This document shows, piece by piece, positions 44,313-51,569 of a DNA stretch of 64,000 bases (its first letter is position 1; each line of letters starts with the position of its first letter). The notes under the pieces are model-generated. The model had not been told where the DNA came from. It was given only the letters and a program-made list of their open reading frames with translations, and searched no databases. The DNA is from SZUA-309 sp965215995 (GTDB lineage: Bacteria; Pseudomonadota; Gammaproteobacteria; Pseudomonadales; Azotimanducaceae), in assembly GCA_965215995.1 (NCBI GenBank), contig OZ244128.1, positions 2,232,001-2,296,000 on the forward strand, written 5' to 3'. The translations under genes were made by a program, and so were the position numbers.

Positions 44313-44702
44313 GTGATTTCCCGCACCATCCAAGCAGACATGGTCGTCCACACCGGCACGGACGACGTCACCCTGTCTCAGATCACCGAGGCTACGCAGG
44401 CCTGGTACGAAGACGACAACTTCGACCCGGACCTTCCCGTGCTCTGGGACCTGAGGGCGATCGACCTGGATCTCTCCCGGGTCCAGCTACCGGAAACCGA
44501 TCTTGCCGATTGGACCAGCCACAACCTTGCCATGATCAATGCACAGCGCGCCGGCAGAAAAACCGCCTGGGTGCTTGGCAACGCCAGCGTCGCGGATTTC
44601 GCCGTTGATCTCCTGGGCGCTTCGGACTGGCAACACAAAGTCCGCATTTTCAACAACGACATTGAAGCGGCAATCGCCTGGCTGACCTCCACCATCCGAT
44701 GA
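44313..44702 (+). CDS. STAS/SpoIIAA-like small protein
   Basis: 129 aa from a GTG. The alternating pattern (VLWDLRAIDLDLS, AMINAQRAGRKTAWVLGN, VRIFNNDIEAAIAWL) fits a SpoIIAA-like alpha/beta fold, with no signal peptide. No catalytic residues can be named. A short CGCGA/TCGCG hairpin (about 44287-44299) lies just before the start. It opens the train of small genes that follows, 10 bp before the first VOC gene. Confidence 0.55.
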   Translation: MISRTIQADMVVHTGTDDVTLSQITEATQAWYEDDNFDPDLPVLWDLRAIDLDLSRVQLPETDLADWTSHNLAMINAQRAGRKTAWVLGNASVADFAVDLLGASDWQHKVRIFNNDIEAAIAWLTSTIR

Positions 44703-44712
44703 GATAGATGAC

Positions 44713-45090
44713 ATGCCAACGCTCGGACGCATCGGCTACGTGAACATATTCATCAGCGATTTCGAACGGGCGCTTGCGTTTTACGAGGGCACCCTCGGTC
44801 TCCATGCCGTTACCCGTGATGAAAGCTTCGGCTACGCAGCCTTCGAAACCGAGAGTATCAACTTCGCTTTCGCCAGGTCCGATGATCCGGCTCTGACAGG
44901 GAGGCACACGGGTATCGGTTGGGTAGTGGAGGACCTGAACAGCGCGTTCCAATCGCTAACCGCTGCCGGCGTTGCTTTCGAGATGCCACCGACCCGGCAA
45001 CCCTGGGGTGGCTTCATGGCAATGTTCAAAGACCCTGACGGGAACCTGTTCTACCTTGATCAGGTCGAGGGCGTCGAGGAAGGTGCGTGA
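44713..45090 (+). CDS. VOC (glyoxalase-fold) protein, copy 1
   Basis: 125 aa, two beta-alpha-beta-beta-beta modules: FISDFERALAFYEGTLGLHA and GIGWVVEDLNSAFQSLTAAGV. The end RQPWGGFMAMFKDPDGNLFYLDQ is the VOC C-terminal signature. It closely resembles the VOC protein at 45581, suggesting duplication. VOC proteins are metal-dependent lyases, dioxygenases or drug-binding proteins; the substrate is unknown here. Its stop overlaps the next start as GTGA. Confidence 0.88.
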   Translation: MPTLGRIGYVNIFISDFERALAFYEGTLGLHAVTRDESFGYAAFETESINFAFARSDDPALTGRHTGIGWVVEDLNSAFQSLTAAGVAFEMPPTRQPWGGFMAMFKDPDGNLFYLDQVEGVEEGA

Positions 45091-45584
45091 CAGCCGACGG
45101 CCCGCCGTTCGTTCCGAGTGACTTTCCGGTTCCGGATGGCCTCGCCCATTCCTCGTTTCGCCTGCGCATGCTAACAGCCTCAGATGCCGAAGCGGACTAC
45201 GATGCGGTGATGGCTTCCGAGGCGCGTCTGCGCGCAGGCTCGCCGCACGGCTGGCCGAGAGAAGGTTTTACCTTGGAAGAGAACCTGGCGGACCTGGTGC
45301 GACATGAACAGGAATTCCACGACCGGGTTGCCTTCGCCTACACCATGGTCGACCCGGACGACACCGAGGTGCTCGGCTGCGTCTACATCAATCCCACCGA
45401 TCCGGCCGACGAACACGACGCCCAGGCGTACATGTGGGTGCGGGAAGAGCACCACCCCCAACTCACCGAAGCCCTGTTCAGCGAGGTGGATGCCTGGCTG
45501 AAACGGGATTGGCCGTTCACGTCGGTGCGCTACGTCAGAACCGAGTACTACCGGGAAAGAAGCGAAGGAGGAACGCCACGATGA
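45087..45584 (+). CDS. GNAT-like N-acetyltransferase domain protein
   Basis: 165 aa. An N-terminal segment (FRLRMLTASDAEADYDAVMAS) is followed by strands around FAYTMVDPDDTEVLGCVYINP and AYMWVREEHHPQLTEALFSEV, compatible with a GNAT fold. The canonical acetyl-CoA loop Q/RxxGxG/A is not obvious, so activity is uncertain. Start GTG and stop both overlap neighbouring genes by four bases, placing it between the two similar VOC genes. Confidence 0.6.
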   Translation: MTADGPPFVPSDFPVPDGLAHSSFRLRMLTASDAEADYDAVMASEARLRAGSPHGWPREGFTLEENLADLVRHEQEFHDRVAFAYTMVDPDDTEVLGCVYINPTDPADEHDAQAYMWVREEHHPQLTEALFSEVDAWLKRDWPFTSVRYVRTEYYRERSEGGTPR

Positions 45585-45967
45585 AGCTCTCACTCAGCGT
45601 GCTCAGGATCTTCGCGAAAGATTGGCAGGCTTGCGCTGCGTTCTACCAGGATGTTCTCGAGCTGCCGCTTGAGTTCAAGGACGACCGCATGGGCTGGGCT
45701 CAGTTCGACGCTGGCGGGACCAGTCTTGCCGTCGAACGGGTGAGCCCGGGTGATGCGGAAGGCGAAGCCCTGTCCGGACGCTTTGTCGGCGCCTCCCTGC
45801 TCAGCCCGGACATCGAGGCGACCTACCAGATCCTTAGCGACCGAGGTGTGGAATTCACCTCACCGCCTGCGCGCCAACCCTGGGGCGGCGTGCTCGCCCA
45901 CTTCAAAGACCCGGACGGTAACGTGCTGACTCTACTCGGCAACCCCGGAGGATCGAGCGATGGCTGA
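45581..45967 (+). CDS. VOC (glyoxalase-fold) protein, copy 2
   Basis: 128 aa from the ATG at 45581, preceded by GAAGGAGGAAC; a longer frame upstream only reads through the GNAT gene. It contains FAKDWQACAAFYQDVLELPL and RQPWGGVLAHFKDPDGNVLTLLG, which parallel copy 1 nearly motif for motif. Possible metal ligands (His/Glu) differ between the two copies. It overlaps the GNAT gene and the DUF1801 gene by four and eight bases. Confidence 0.88.
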   Translation: MKLSLSVLRIFAKDWQACAAFYQDVLELPLEFKDDRMGWAQFDAGGTSLAVERVSPGDAEGEALSGRFVGASLLSPDIEATYQILSDRGVEFTSPPARQPWGGVLAHFKDPDGNVLTLLGNPGGSSDG

Positions 45968-46382
45968 GCTGAAAACCCAGCCCACAGATGCGGACGTAGG
46001 CGCCTTCCTCGACGAGGTCGCCAATGCACGACGCCGGGAAGATGCCAGAACCGTCTGCGAGATGATGCAGAACATCACCCGGCGGGAGCCCGTGCTCTGG
46101 GGCACCTCCATCATCGGCTTCGGGACCTACACTTATAAATACGCCAACGGCAAGACGGGTGACTGGCCGCTGACCGGGGTTTCGCCGAGAAAGCAGGCGT
46201 TGACCGTGTACGTGATGTCCGGCTTCGCCGAGTACGACGCCCTGCTCGAGCAACTCGGACCGCATAAAACGGGCAGGTCCTGTCTGTACATCCGGAACCT
46301 GGACAAGGTAGATCAGAAGGTGCTTGCCCGTTTGATACGGAAATCCGTGGCACACCTGAGAAAAACCTGGCCGACACGGTAA
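45960..46382 (+). CDS. DUF1801 protein
   Basis: 140 aa. The order TDADVGAFLDEVANARRREDA, then WGTSIIGFGTYTYKYANGKTGDWPLTGVSPRKQALTVYV and RSCLYIRNLDKVDQKVL, is the DUF1801/YdhG-like consensus. Such proteins are small, cytoplasmic and of unknown function; some are linked to iron or stress responses. It begins inside the end of VOC copy 2 and is followed by the tautomerase-like gene after seven bases. Confidence 0.85.
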   Translation: MAELKTQPTDADVGAFLDEVANARRREDARTVCEMMQNITRREPVLWGTSIIGFGTYTYKYANGKTGDWPLTGVSPRKQALTVYVMSGFAEYDALLEQLGPHKTGRSCLYIRNLDKVDQKVLARLIRKSVAHLRKTWPTR

Positions 46383-46389
46383 GCCGGAC

Positions 46390-46773
46390 ATGCCCATCGT
46401 CACCATTGAAACCCTATCCGATTCACCTTATTCCGACGACGATGCCATGCCGTCGCCGGAACAGCTGCAATCTCTGGCAGACGCGTTGGGCGAGCTGTTC
46501 GGCTCCCAGCCCTCCGGTACCTGGGTGAAGGCCCGCCAGCAGCAGCGCGCTTACTATGCCGAGAACATGATCGAGTTCAGCCCGGATTTGCGACCGGTGA
46601 TCGTCGAAGTGCTGAAGTCCGAGCTGGAATCCGGCAAGAGTCTCGCCATCGAAGCAGCGGCCGTATGCGCCGTTGTCGCCCAAGTGCTGGGTCGGCGAAC
46701 GGACAACGTGCACGTGATTTATCAGCCTGCTGCCCGGGGCCGGGTCGCGTTCGGTGGGCAACTTGTCCGCTGA
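46390..46773 (+). CDS. Tautomerase/MIF-superfamily-like protein
   Basis: 127 aa. It begins MPIVTIE, so removal of Met would expose Pro1, the catalytic residue of 4-oxalocrotonate tautomerases. The C-terminal NVHVIYQPAARGRVAFGGQLV matches the last strand of MIF/CHMI-like proteins. The middle is longer than in 4-OT (about 62 aa). The substrate is unknown. It overlaps the next gene by 20 bp. Confidence 0.65.
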   Translation: MPIVTIETLSDSPYSDDDAMPSPEQLQSLADALGELFGSQPSGTWVKARQQQRAYYAENMIEFSPDLRPVIVEVLKSELESGKSLAIEAAAVCAVVAQVLGRRTDNVHVIYQPAARGRVAFGGQLVR

Positions 46774-47176
46774 GCAGGCACCAGCTGAACCGCCGGAAGC
46801 GCTGAGGCGACTGATCGGCCAGCACCCGGCCGCTATTCGCAGCATCTGTTTTTCGGAAGAGCCCCACCTGCCGGGCGCAATGGCTCATCTCGAACTGGAA
46901 ACCAAACACGGCTTCGTGATACTGATCGACCATCGCACCGGAGCAGTGTTCGCCAATCCTCCCGCCCCCCCTGCGGTGGATGTGCATCTCAACCGTCAGC
47001 AACGGGATCTCACCGACGAGCTACCCGGCGCCTTCGCGGACCGGCCGCGGTTTTCGAAGGTTGAGCCCCTGCACCGTAACGGCGCGCTGACCGGCTGGCG
47101 TTTCGAGCTAGACACGGGCGCTGCCTTCACCTTGACCCTGGATGAACACCTGCCGATAGTAGCCACCACTTCTTAG
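46754..47176 (+). CDS. Hypothetical protein
   Basis: 140 aa from a GTG; a TTG at 46763 with GGTGGGC before it is an alternative. No domain recognised. It looks like a compact alpha/beta protein (AHLELETKHGFVILIDHRTGAVFA, WRFELDTGAAFTLTLDEHLP), without signal peptide or membrane segment. The frame is intact, codon use resembles neighbours, and it fills the space between two genes of the same strand, which supports it being real. Confidence 0.55.
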   Translation: MGNLSAEQAPAEPPEALRRLIGQHPAAIRSICFSEEPHLPGAMAHLELETKHGFVILIDHRTGAVFANPPAPPAVDVHLNRQQRDLTDELPGAFADRPRFSKVEPLHRNGALTGWRFELDTGAAFTLTLDEHLPIVATTS

Positions 47177-47189
47177 GTGGAAGATTGTC

Positions 47190-47762
47190 ATGCGTCTCAC
47201 TGCTCTGTCTGCGCTCGTCTGTCTGTCTGTAAGCGCGGTCACCATCGCCCACCAATCGGTTGCCGACACACCACCTCTGCCTGTGGCACTGCCGACAGAC
47301 AATTTCCGTGACGTGCTGGTCCAGGCGGGAGAGCGGCTTTACATCGCCGGTCAGCCGAGCGAGGCGGGGCTTGCGCAGATGGCAGAAGCTGGTGTCGTCA
47401 CGGTGGTCAATCTGCGCACCCACAGGGAGATGGACGATCGCGATGTCGTGGCATTCGATGAAGCGGCCAGGGTGAGGGCACTCGGCCTCGACTACGTGCA
47501 CATACCCTCCGGCGGGCCAGACACGCCGTACGACCCCGGCATGGTGGCGCGATTCGCGCAGGTTATGGACTCAACGGACGGCAAAGTACTTCTGCACTGC
47601 ACCGTGGCCTGGCGGGCCAGCCATCTGTACGCGGCCTATCTGCACCGCTATCGCGGCTTGCCACTTGCCGAGGCGATTCGACACGGCCAGGCCATCAATT
47701 TCGGCACGCTACCGCTCGAAGGCTTCCTCGGCACGCCACTCAGCATTGAGCCCGGCCGGTGA
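47190..47762 (+). CDS. Periplasmic DUF442/BLH-type phosphatase
   Basis: 190 aa with a signal peptide (LTALSALVCLSVSAVTIAHQ). The rest resembles dual-specificity phosphatases of the beta-lactamase-hydrolase-like (DUF442) group: LYIAGQPSEAGLAQMAEAGVVTVVNLR and the catalytic loop LLHCTVAWRASHLYAAYL. The CX4R spacing (Cys-TVAW-Arg) is the one used by that group instead of CX5R. Export to the periplasm is unusual next to cytosolic enzymes in the same train. It ends with a GTGA overlap into the CYTH gene. Confidence 0.8.
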   Translation: MRLTALSALVCLSVSAVTIAHQSVADTPPLPVALPTDNFRDVLVQAGERLYIAGQPSEAGLAQMAEAGVVTVVNLRTHREMDDRDVVAFDEAARVRALGLDYVHIPSGGPDTPYDPGMVARFAQVMDSTDGKVLLHCTVAWRASHLYAAYLHRYRGLPLAEAIRHGQAINFGTLPLEGFLGTPLSIEPGR

Positions 47763-48229
47763 ATGCACCCAAGTACTCGCTGGCCGAGATCGAGCGGCGC
47801 TGGCTGGTGCCCAAGGTGCTCGCCGCACCACTGTTGCACGACCACCCGGCACGGATCACCGACACCTATCTGAACAACACGCGCCTGCGTCTGCGCCGGG
47901 TCGACGAAGCAGACGGCGGGACCCTATTCAAATTCTGCCGTAACTATGGTGATCGCAAAGGGCCCGCCGAGTCGATTACCAACCTCTATCTGGCCGAAGC
48001 CGAATACGATCTCCTCGCATCACTGCCTGGTGTGCGAGTAACCAAGCACAGGTACAGACTTGATGCCGGTGCCATCGACGTCTATCCGGGCGAGACCCTG
48101 CACGTCTACGAGATCGAGTTTGACGCTGTGGATGCAGCCATGCAGTACACCCCTCCCGGTTTCGTCGATCGGGAAATCACCGGGGAGGATGAGTTCAGCG
48201 GCCTGAATCTGGCAAGGCAGTTTCATTGA
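47759..48229 (+). CDS. CYTH-domain protein (triphosphate tunnel type)
   Basis: 156 aa. The N-terminal EIERRWLV stands in place of ExExK. The barrel residues RLRLRRV, FKFCRNYG, EAEYDLL and EIEF supply alternating Arg/Lys and Glu, as in CYTH/triphosphatase tunnels. Members hydrolyse triphosphates (ATP, PPPi, thiamine triphosphate). Substrate undetermined. Start GTG and stop both overlap neighbours, indicating coupling with the phosphatase and GNAT genes. Confidence 0.8.
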   Translation: MNAPKYSLAEIERRWLVPKVLAAPLLHDHPARITDTYLNNTRLRLRRVDEADGGTLFKFCRNYGDRKGPAESITNLYLAEAEYDLLASLPGVRVTKHRYRLDAGAIDVYPGETLHVYEIEFDAVDAAMQYTPPGFVDREITGEDEFSGLNLARQFH

Positions 48230-48735
48230 TCTTCGAGGATGCCACGTCCGCCGACTACCCAGCCATTCTCGAGCTGAATCAGGCAGCGATCCCGGAAGTC
48301 AGCCATCTGGACGAAGCTGCGTTGACAGCCCTGCACCAGCAGGCGGTACTCCTGACCGTGGCCCGCTCCGGAGAAAAGCTGGCCGGCTTCATGCTGATAC
48401 TGAAAGAGGGTGCTGAATACGGCAGCGTCAACTACCAGTACTTCGCCGAAAACTATCACGCATTCCACTACGTGGATCGCATCGTGGTGGGTGAGCCTTT
48501 CAGACGTCAAGGTGTCGGTGCTGCGCTCTACCGCATTCTGTTCGAAGCAGCCGCCAGTTCACCCAGAGTCACCTGCGAGGTCAATCTGCAGCCGCCGAAT
48601 CCGGCCTCAGTGCAGTTCCACCAGACCCTTGGCTTCGTCATCGTCGGCGAGCAGGAAACTGACGGTGGTAAGAAACGCGTGGCGCTGATGGTTCGGGAGG
48701 CAGGCTGCACTGAAGATCAGCCCGGCCACTCGTGA
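48226..48735 (+). CDS. GNAT family N-acetyltransferase
   Basis: 169 aa from a TTG that overlaps the CYTH stop (TTGA). The acetyl-CoA loop is RIVVGEPFRRQGVGAALYRILFEAA (RRQGVG fits Q/RxxGxG/A), and the C-terminal PNPASVQFHQTLGFVIVGEQ is the usual end of the GNAT fold. Acceptor unknown. It ends in GTGA shared with the ybaK-like gene. Confidence 0.9.
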   Translation: MIFEDATSADYPAILELNQAAIPEVSHLDEAALTALHQQAVLLTVARSGEKLAGFMLILKEGAEYGSVNYQYFAENYHAFHYVDRIVVGEPFRRQGVGAALYRILFEAAASSPRVTCEVNLQPPNPASVQFHQTLGFVIVGEQETDGGKKRVALMVREAGCTEDQPGHS

Positions 48736-49202
48736 CGCCTGCCGTAACAACACTGGACGCACTGGACCTGCCGTACCGACTGCTCGGCTACGAGCAGAGC
48801 AGCGCCGGAAAAAAGGACATCGGGCTCGCTGCCGCTGCTGCACTGAATCTGCCGCAGGAAGCGGTGTTCAAAACCCTGATCGCTGAGCTGGCGGGAGGTG
48901 AGCTCGTGGTCGCCATCATTCCGGTTGCGGCAAAGCTGAACCTGAAACTGCTCGCCAGAGCCGGCGGTGCGAAATCCGCCACCCTCGCGGAAACTCAGAC
49001 AGCCGAGCGGGCCACAGGCTACCTCACCGGCGGCATCTCTCCACTGGGCCAGAAACGCAGGCACAGAACATTCCTCGCAGACCAGGCCCGCAGCCTGAAT
49101 CTGATCTACGTGAGCGCCGGAAAGAGAGGGCTGGAACTGGAACTGGCACCCGAAGTTCTAATCGAAGCAACGCAAGCGCAGGTTTGCTGCCTGGTTGCCT
49201 GA
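48732..49202 (+). CDS. ybaK: Cys-tRNA(Pro) deacylase, YbaK/EbsC family
   Basis: 156 aa. YbaK hydrolyses Cys mischarged on tRNA-Pro. Family blocks are ALNLPQEAVFKTLIAEL, the catalytic lysine region VAAKLNLKLLARAGGAKSATLA and GYLTGGISPLGQKRR. The C-terminal RGLELELAPEVLIEATQAQVC also fits. GTG start overlaps the GNAT stop. Last gene of the plus-strand train before the convergent RRM gene. Confidence 0.92.
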   Translation: MTPAVTTLDALDLPYRLLGYEQSSAGKKDIGLAAAAALNLPQEAVFKTLIAELAGGELVVAIIPVAAKLNLKLLARAGGAKSATLAETQTAERATGYLTGGISPLGQKRRHRTFLADQARSLNLIYVSAGKRGLELELAPEVLIEATQAQVCCLVA

Positions 49203-49205
49203 AGC

Positions 49206-49231
49206 GCTGCTAGCAGCCTGTTCGATCGAAC
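49206..49231. terminator. Twin palindromes at the ybaK / RRM convergent junction
   Basis: GCTGCTAGCAGC (49206-49217) and GTTCGATCGAAC (49220-49231) are perfect 12 bp palindromes side by side in a 32 bp gap between converging genes. Neither is followed by a T-run, so intrinsic termination is only a possibility; they could also be chance. Confidence 0.3.
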
Positions 49232-49234
49232 GAT

Positions 49235-49483
49235 CTAGCGTCTCTTGTCGATTGCCTCGTTGACCCGGAGCTGGCGGCCACCGAAGTCGCTGCCATTGAG
49301 CTCCTCAATGGCCTTACCTGCCGCATCATCATCGAGCTCGACGAAACCGAAGCCACGCGAGCGTCCGGTTTCCCGGTCCGAGATCACGCGGGCGGAATGA
49401 ACGGTGCCCATGGCAGAGAAGAGGGCTTCGAGCTCCCCGTCGTCGACGCTCCAGGGGAGATTACCCACATACAGTTTTTTCAT
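49235..49483 (-). CDS. RRM-domain RNA-binding protein
   Basis: 82 aa, a single RNA recognition motif. RNP2 is KLYVGNLPW and RNP1 is RGFGFVEL, both with the aromatic residues needed to stack on RNA. The end ends in a short basic tail (DKRR). In bacteria such proteins are often cold- or stress-induced RNA chaperones. The upstream region carries a 14 bp tandem repeat. Confidence 0.93.
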   Translation of the reverse strand: MKKLYVGNLPWSVDDGELEALFSAMGTVHSARVISDRETGRSRGFGFVELDDDAAGKAIEELNGSDFGGRQLRVNEAIDKRR

Positions 49484-49486
49484 AGA

Positions 49487-49514
49487 GTCTGTTCAGTAGT
49501 GTCTGGTCAGTAGT
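49487..49514. repeat. 14 bp tandem repeat before the RRM gene
   Basis: GTCTGTTCAGTAGT and GTCTGGTCAGTAGT are adjacent and differ at one base. They lie within 4-31 bases upstream of the RRM start codon, in what would be its untranslated leader. Autoregulation by the RNA-binding protein would be one way to use such a duplicated site, but this is speculation. Confidence 0.5.
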
Positions 49515-49743
49515 TTCAGCGACCTGTATTGCTACAGCGCTGTTACCCATTGCGCCGCGAGCTATCACGCCAACTACGTTTTCGATCGCTCAGAGTCCGG
49601 TGCCCGCATGCTCCGGGGGCAAACCGGCCCGGCAAATTCTGCTTCCACATTGTTGCGGTAATAAGACGCCCAGACAAGCGTATGATTGGCGCAGAGAATC
49701 GGCTGATCGGAACAGTGGCCGGCGTACAACTGATGGTGATCGG

Positions 49744-50214
49744 ATGTTGAAGAAAGGCGATCGTGCCCCTGACTTCGAAGGCACGGATCAATCCGGCAAC
49801 ACGCTGAATCTCACAGCCCTGCTTGGCAACGGGCCTGTGCTTCTGTACTTCTACCCGGCAGATTTCACCCCTATCTGCACCGCCCAGGCCTGTGCCTTCA
49901 GAGACCGGCATGATGTGTTGAGCAAAGCATCGGTGCAGGTCATCGGAGTGAGCCCGCAGTCAGAGGGCAGTCACCAGCGTTTTGCCGACACCTATGATCT
50001 CGGCTTTCCGCTGATCCCGGACCAGCGAAAACGGATCATCAAAGCCTATGGTGTGGACGGGCCGTTCGGCGTCGGGGTGCGCAGAGCGACTTTCCTGATC
50101 GGTACGGATGGCCTGATCCTGGATCGGGTGGTCTCCGACCTGTTCGTCGGCAGCCATACCGACTTCATCAGCCAAGCCGTCGCCAACCTCGACGCGGACG
50201 GAGCCCGGCAATGA
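49744..50214 (+). CDS. Bcp/PrxQ-type peroxiredoxin
   Basis: 156 aa from the ATG at 49744. A longer upstream frame to 49600 lacks family similarity. The motif YFYPADFTPICTAQACAFRD holds the peroxidatic Cys and, five residues on, a second Cys, the arrangement of E. coli Bcp (Cys45/Cys50). It reduces hydroperoxides with thioredoxin. It begins a three-gene run and overlaps the VOC gene by four bases. The 260 bp gap to the divergent RRM gene contains TATGAT at 49681-49686 but no well-spaced -35. Confidence 0.92.
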   Translation: MLKKGDRAPDFEGTDQSGNTLNLTALLGNGPVLLYFYPADFTPICTAQACAFRDRHDVLSKASVQVIGVSPQSEGSHQRFADTYDLGFPLIPDQRKRIIKAYGVDGPFGVGVRRATFLIGTDGLILDRVVSDLFVGSHTDFISQAVANLDADGARQ

Positions 50215-50645
50215 TCAATCCGTTTCACCTGGCCATCAAAGTTCGCGACATTGAAGAAGCGCGGACGTTCTACGGCGGCCTGCTTGGCTGTTCCGAAGGG
50301 CGCAGCGACAGCACCTGGGTAGACTTCAACCTGATGGGCCACCAGCTGGTCTGCCACCTGGCACCGGACGACGAACCGGACCTGCAGGTAAATCCCGTCG
50401 ACGGCCACGCGGTGCCGGTGCCGCATTTCGGCGTGGTGCTGGACATGGACAGCTGGAAAGCGCTGGCAGAGAAGCTCAGAAGCGCGGGAACAGCTTTCGT
50501 GATCGAACCATACATCCGCTTCCAGGGTGAACCCGGCGAGCAGGCCACCATGTTCTTTCTGGACCCGAGTGGTAATCCGCTGGAGTTCAAGGCCTTCAAC
50601 GACATTGAAGGGCAACTGTTCGCCACGGGCTCCAGTGACGTCTGA
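50211..50645 (+). CDS. VOC (glyoxalase-fold) protein, copy 3
   Basis: 144 aa. FHLAIKVRDIEEARTFYGGLLG gives a first metal-ligand His, LMGHQLVCHLAPDD follows, and HFGVVLDMDSWKALAEKLRSAG with FFLDPSGNPLEFKAF close the fold, with Glu in LEFK as a likely ligand. This is the dioxygenase-like VOC type and differs from copies 1 and 2. The ATG overlaps the peroxiredoxin stop, and the SnoaL-like gene follows after four bases. Confidence 0.88.
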   Translation: MINPFHLAIKVRDIEEARTFYGGLLGCSEGRSDSTWVDFNLMGHQLVCHLAPDDEPDLQVNPVDGHAVPVPHFGVVLDMDSWKALAEKLRSAGTAFVIEPYIRFQGEPGEQATMFFLDPSGNPLEFKAFNDIEGQLFATGSSDV

Positions 50646-50649
50646 GCCA

Positions 50650-51072
50650 ATGACAGACACCATCACAGAGCAGGCACGCGAGTTCGTGATCAACCTGAAC
50701 GAATGCTGGCAGCGTGGAGATCTGGAAGCGCTGTCAGCGTACTACCACCCGGACGTGGTGCTGCTGCCGCCGGACATGGGCGAGCCGATCTGCGGCAGAG
50801 AAGCCGTGGTGGCCAGCTACCTGGAGTTCCTGCAGGCTGCCACCCTCGATAACTTCGAGGTGCTGAAGCTGGATATCTTTCCATTTGACGCTGCCGGAGA
50901 CACTCACACCGTCGTCGCCCACCTCACCTTCGCCGTCACCTACACCCTGGAAGGAGAGACCTACGTGGAACAAGGCTTCGAGGCCTACACCCTGGGCGAA
51001 GGTGAGGGCGGATTGCAGATCCTCTGGCGTCATCAGAGCGTGCTGGATAGCCGGGTGGAAGCGAAGTCCTAG
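50650..51072 (+). CDS. SnoaL/NTF2-like protein
   Basis: 140 aa from the ATG at 50650. The N-terminal helices and strand FVINLNECWQRGDLEALSAYYHPDVVLLPPD and the later GREAVVASYLEFLQAATLDNF have the NTF2-like pattern. The end RHQSVLDSRV completes the curved sheet. Such proteins act as small isomerases, hydrolases or as detoxification helpers. Context (peroxiredoxin and VOC) hints at stress or small-molecule handling; the substrate is unknown. Confidence 0.75.
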   Translation: MTDTITEQAREFVINLNECWQRGDLEALSAYYHPDVVLLPPDMGEPICGREAVVASYLEFLQAATLDNFEVLKLDIFPFDAAGDTHTVVAHLTFAVTYTLEGETYVEQGFEAYTLGEGEGGLQILWRHQSVLDSRVEAKS

Positions 51073-51073
51073 T

Positions 51074-51103
51074 GTCCTGAATCGGTAATTACCGATTCAG
51101 GAC
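51074..51103. terminator. 30 bp perfect palindrome at a convergent junction
   Basis: GTCCTGAATCGGTAA followed by its exact complement forms a 30 bp palindrome with no mismatch. It starts one base after the SnoaL-like stop and includes the stop codon of the VanZ-like gene (51097-51099). As RNA it would be a 13 bp stem with an AATT loop in both directions, without U-run. A bidirectional 3' end structure is the simplest reading. Confidence 0.55.
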
Positions 51104-51567
51104 CAGCGCACGAGAATCCCTGTCAGCCAGCGGATGACGACTTGCAGCAGCGATGCCACCGAGCGGGCCAGCAGGGCGGCCAGCAGCAGGCCGAGGGCAA
51201 TGCCGAGCAGATCCACCGCCAGATCTTTGAGCTCCGCACTTCGCTCGGGGATGAGCGATTGCATCACCTCCAGAAAGATGCCGTAGCCGAGCATGGCCAG
51301 GAGCGCTCTGAGCGCAATCGCCCTATCAAGGCCTATCCCAGGCTGTCGGACGCTATCCGGAAAACGTGCCGTGTCGACCAACAAGAAAGCAAAGGTTAGA
51401 TAAGTAAACGCCGCGGCGTGCAGGATCACGTCACCCAGGCGGAATACCGGATTATCCGGTGGTTCCGGCACCAGGGCCAGGTATGTGCAGACAACGAGCG
51501 GCAGCCAGAAGCCCAACCGGCAGGTAAGCACGGCCAGCCGGTCAACGGACGACCGAGGCGCAGCCAC
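51097..51567 (-). CDS. VanZ-like membrane protein
   Basis: 156 aa with four hydrophobic segments (LGFWLPLVVCTYLALVP, VILHAAAFTYLTFAFLLV, ALRALLAMLGYGIFLEVMQ, LLGIALGLLLAALLA). The core GDVILHAAAFTYLTFA...GIFLEVMQSLIPERSAELKDLAVDLLGIALG is the VanZ domain. Function of chromosomal VanZ-like proteins is poorly known; some confer low-level lipoglycopeptide resistance. It begins two bases after the hemE stop. The last codons lie inside a perfect palindrome. Confidence 0.85.
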   Translation of the reverse strand: MAAPRSSVDRLAVLTCRLGFWLPLVVCTYLALVPEPPDNPVFRLGDVILHAAAFTYLTFAFLLVDTARFPDSVRQPGIGLDRAIALRALLAMLGYGIFLEVMQSLIPERSAELKDLAVDLLGIALGLLLAALLARSVASLLQVVIRWLTGILVRWS

Positions 51568-51569
51568 CT

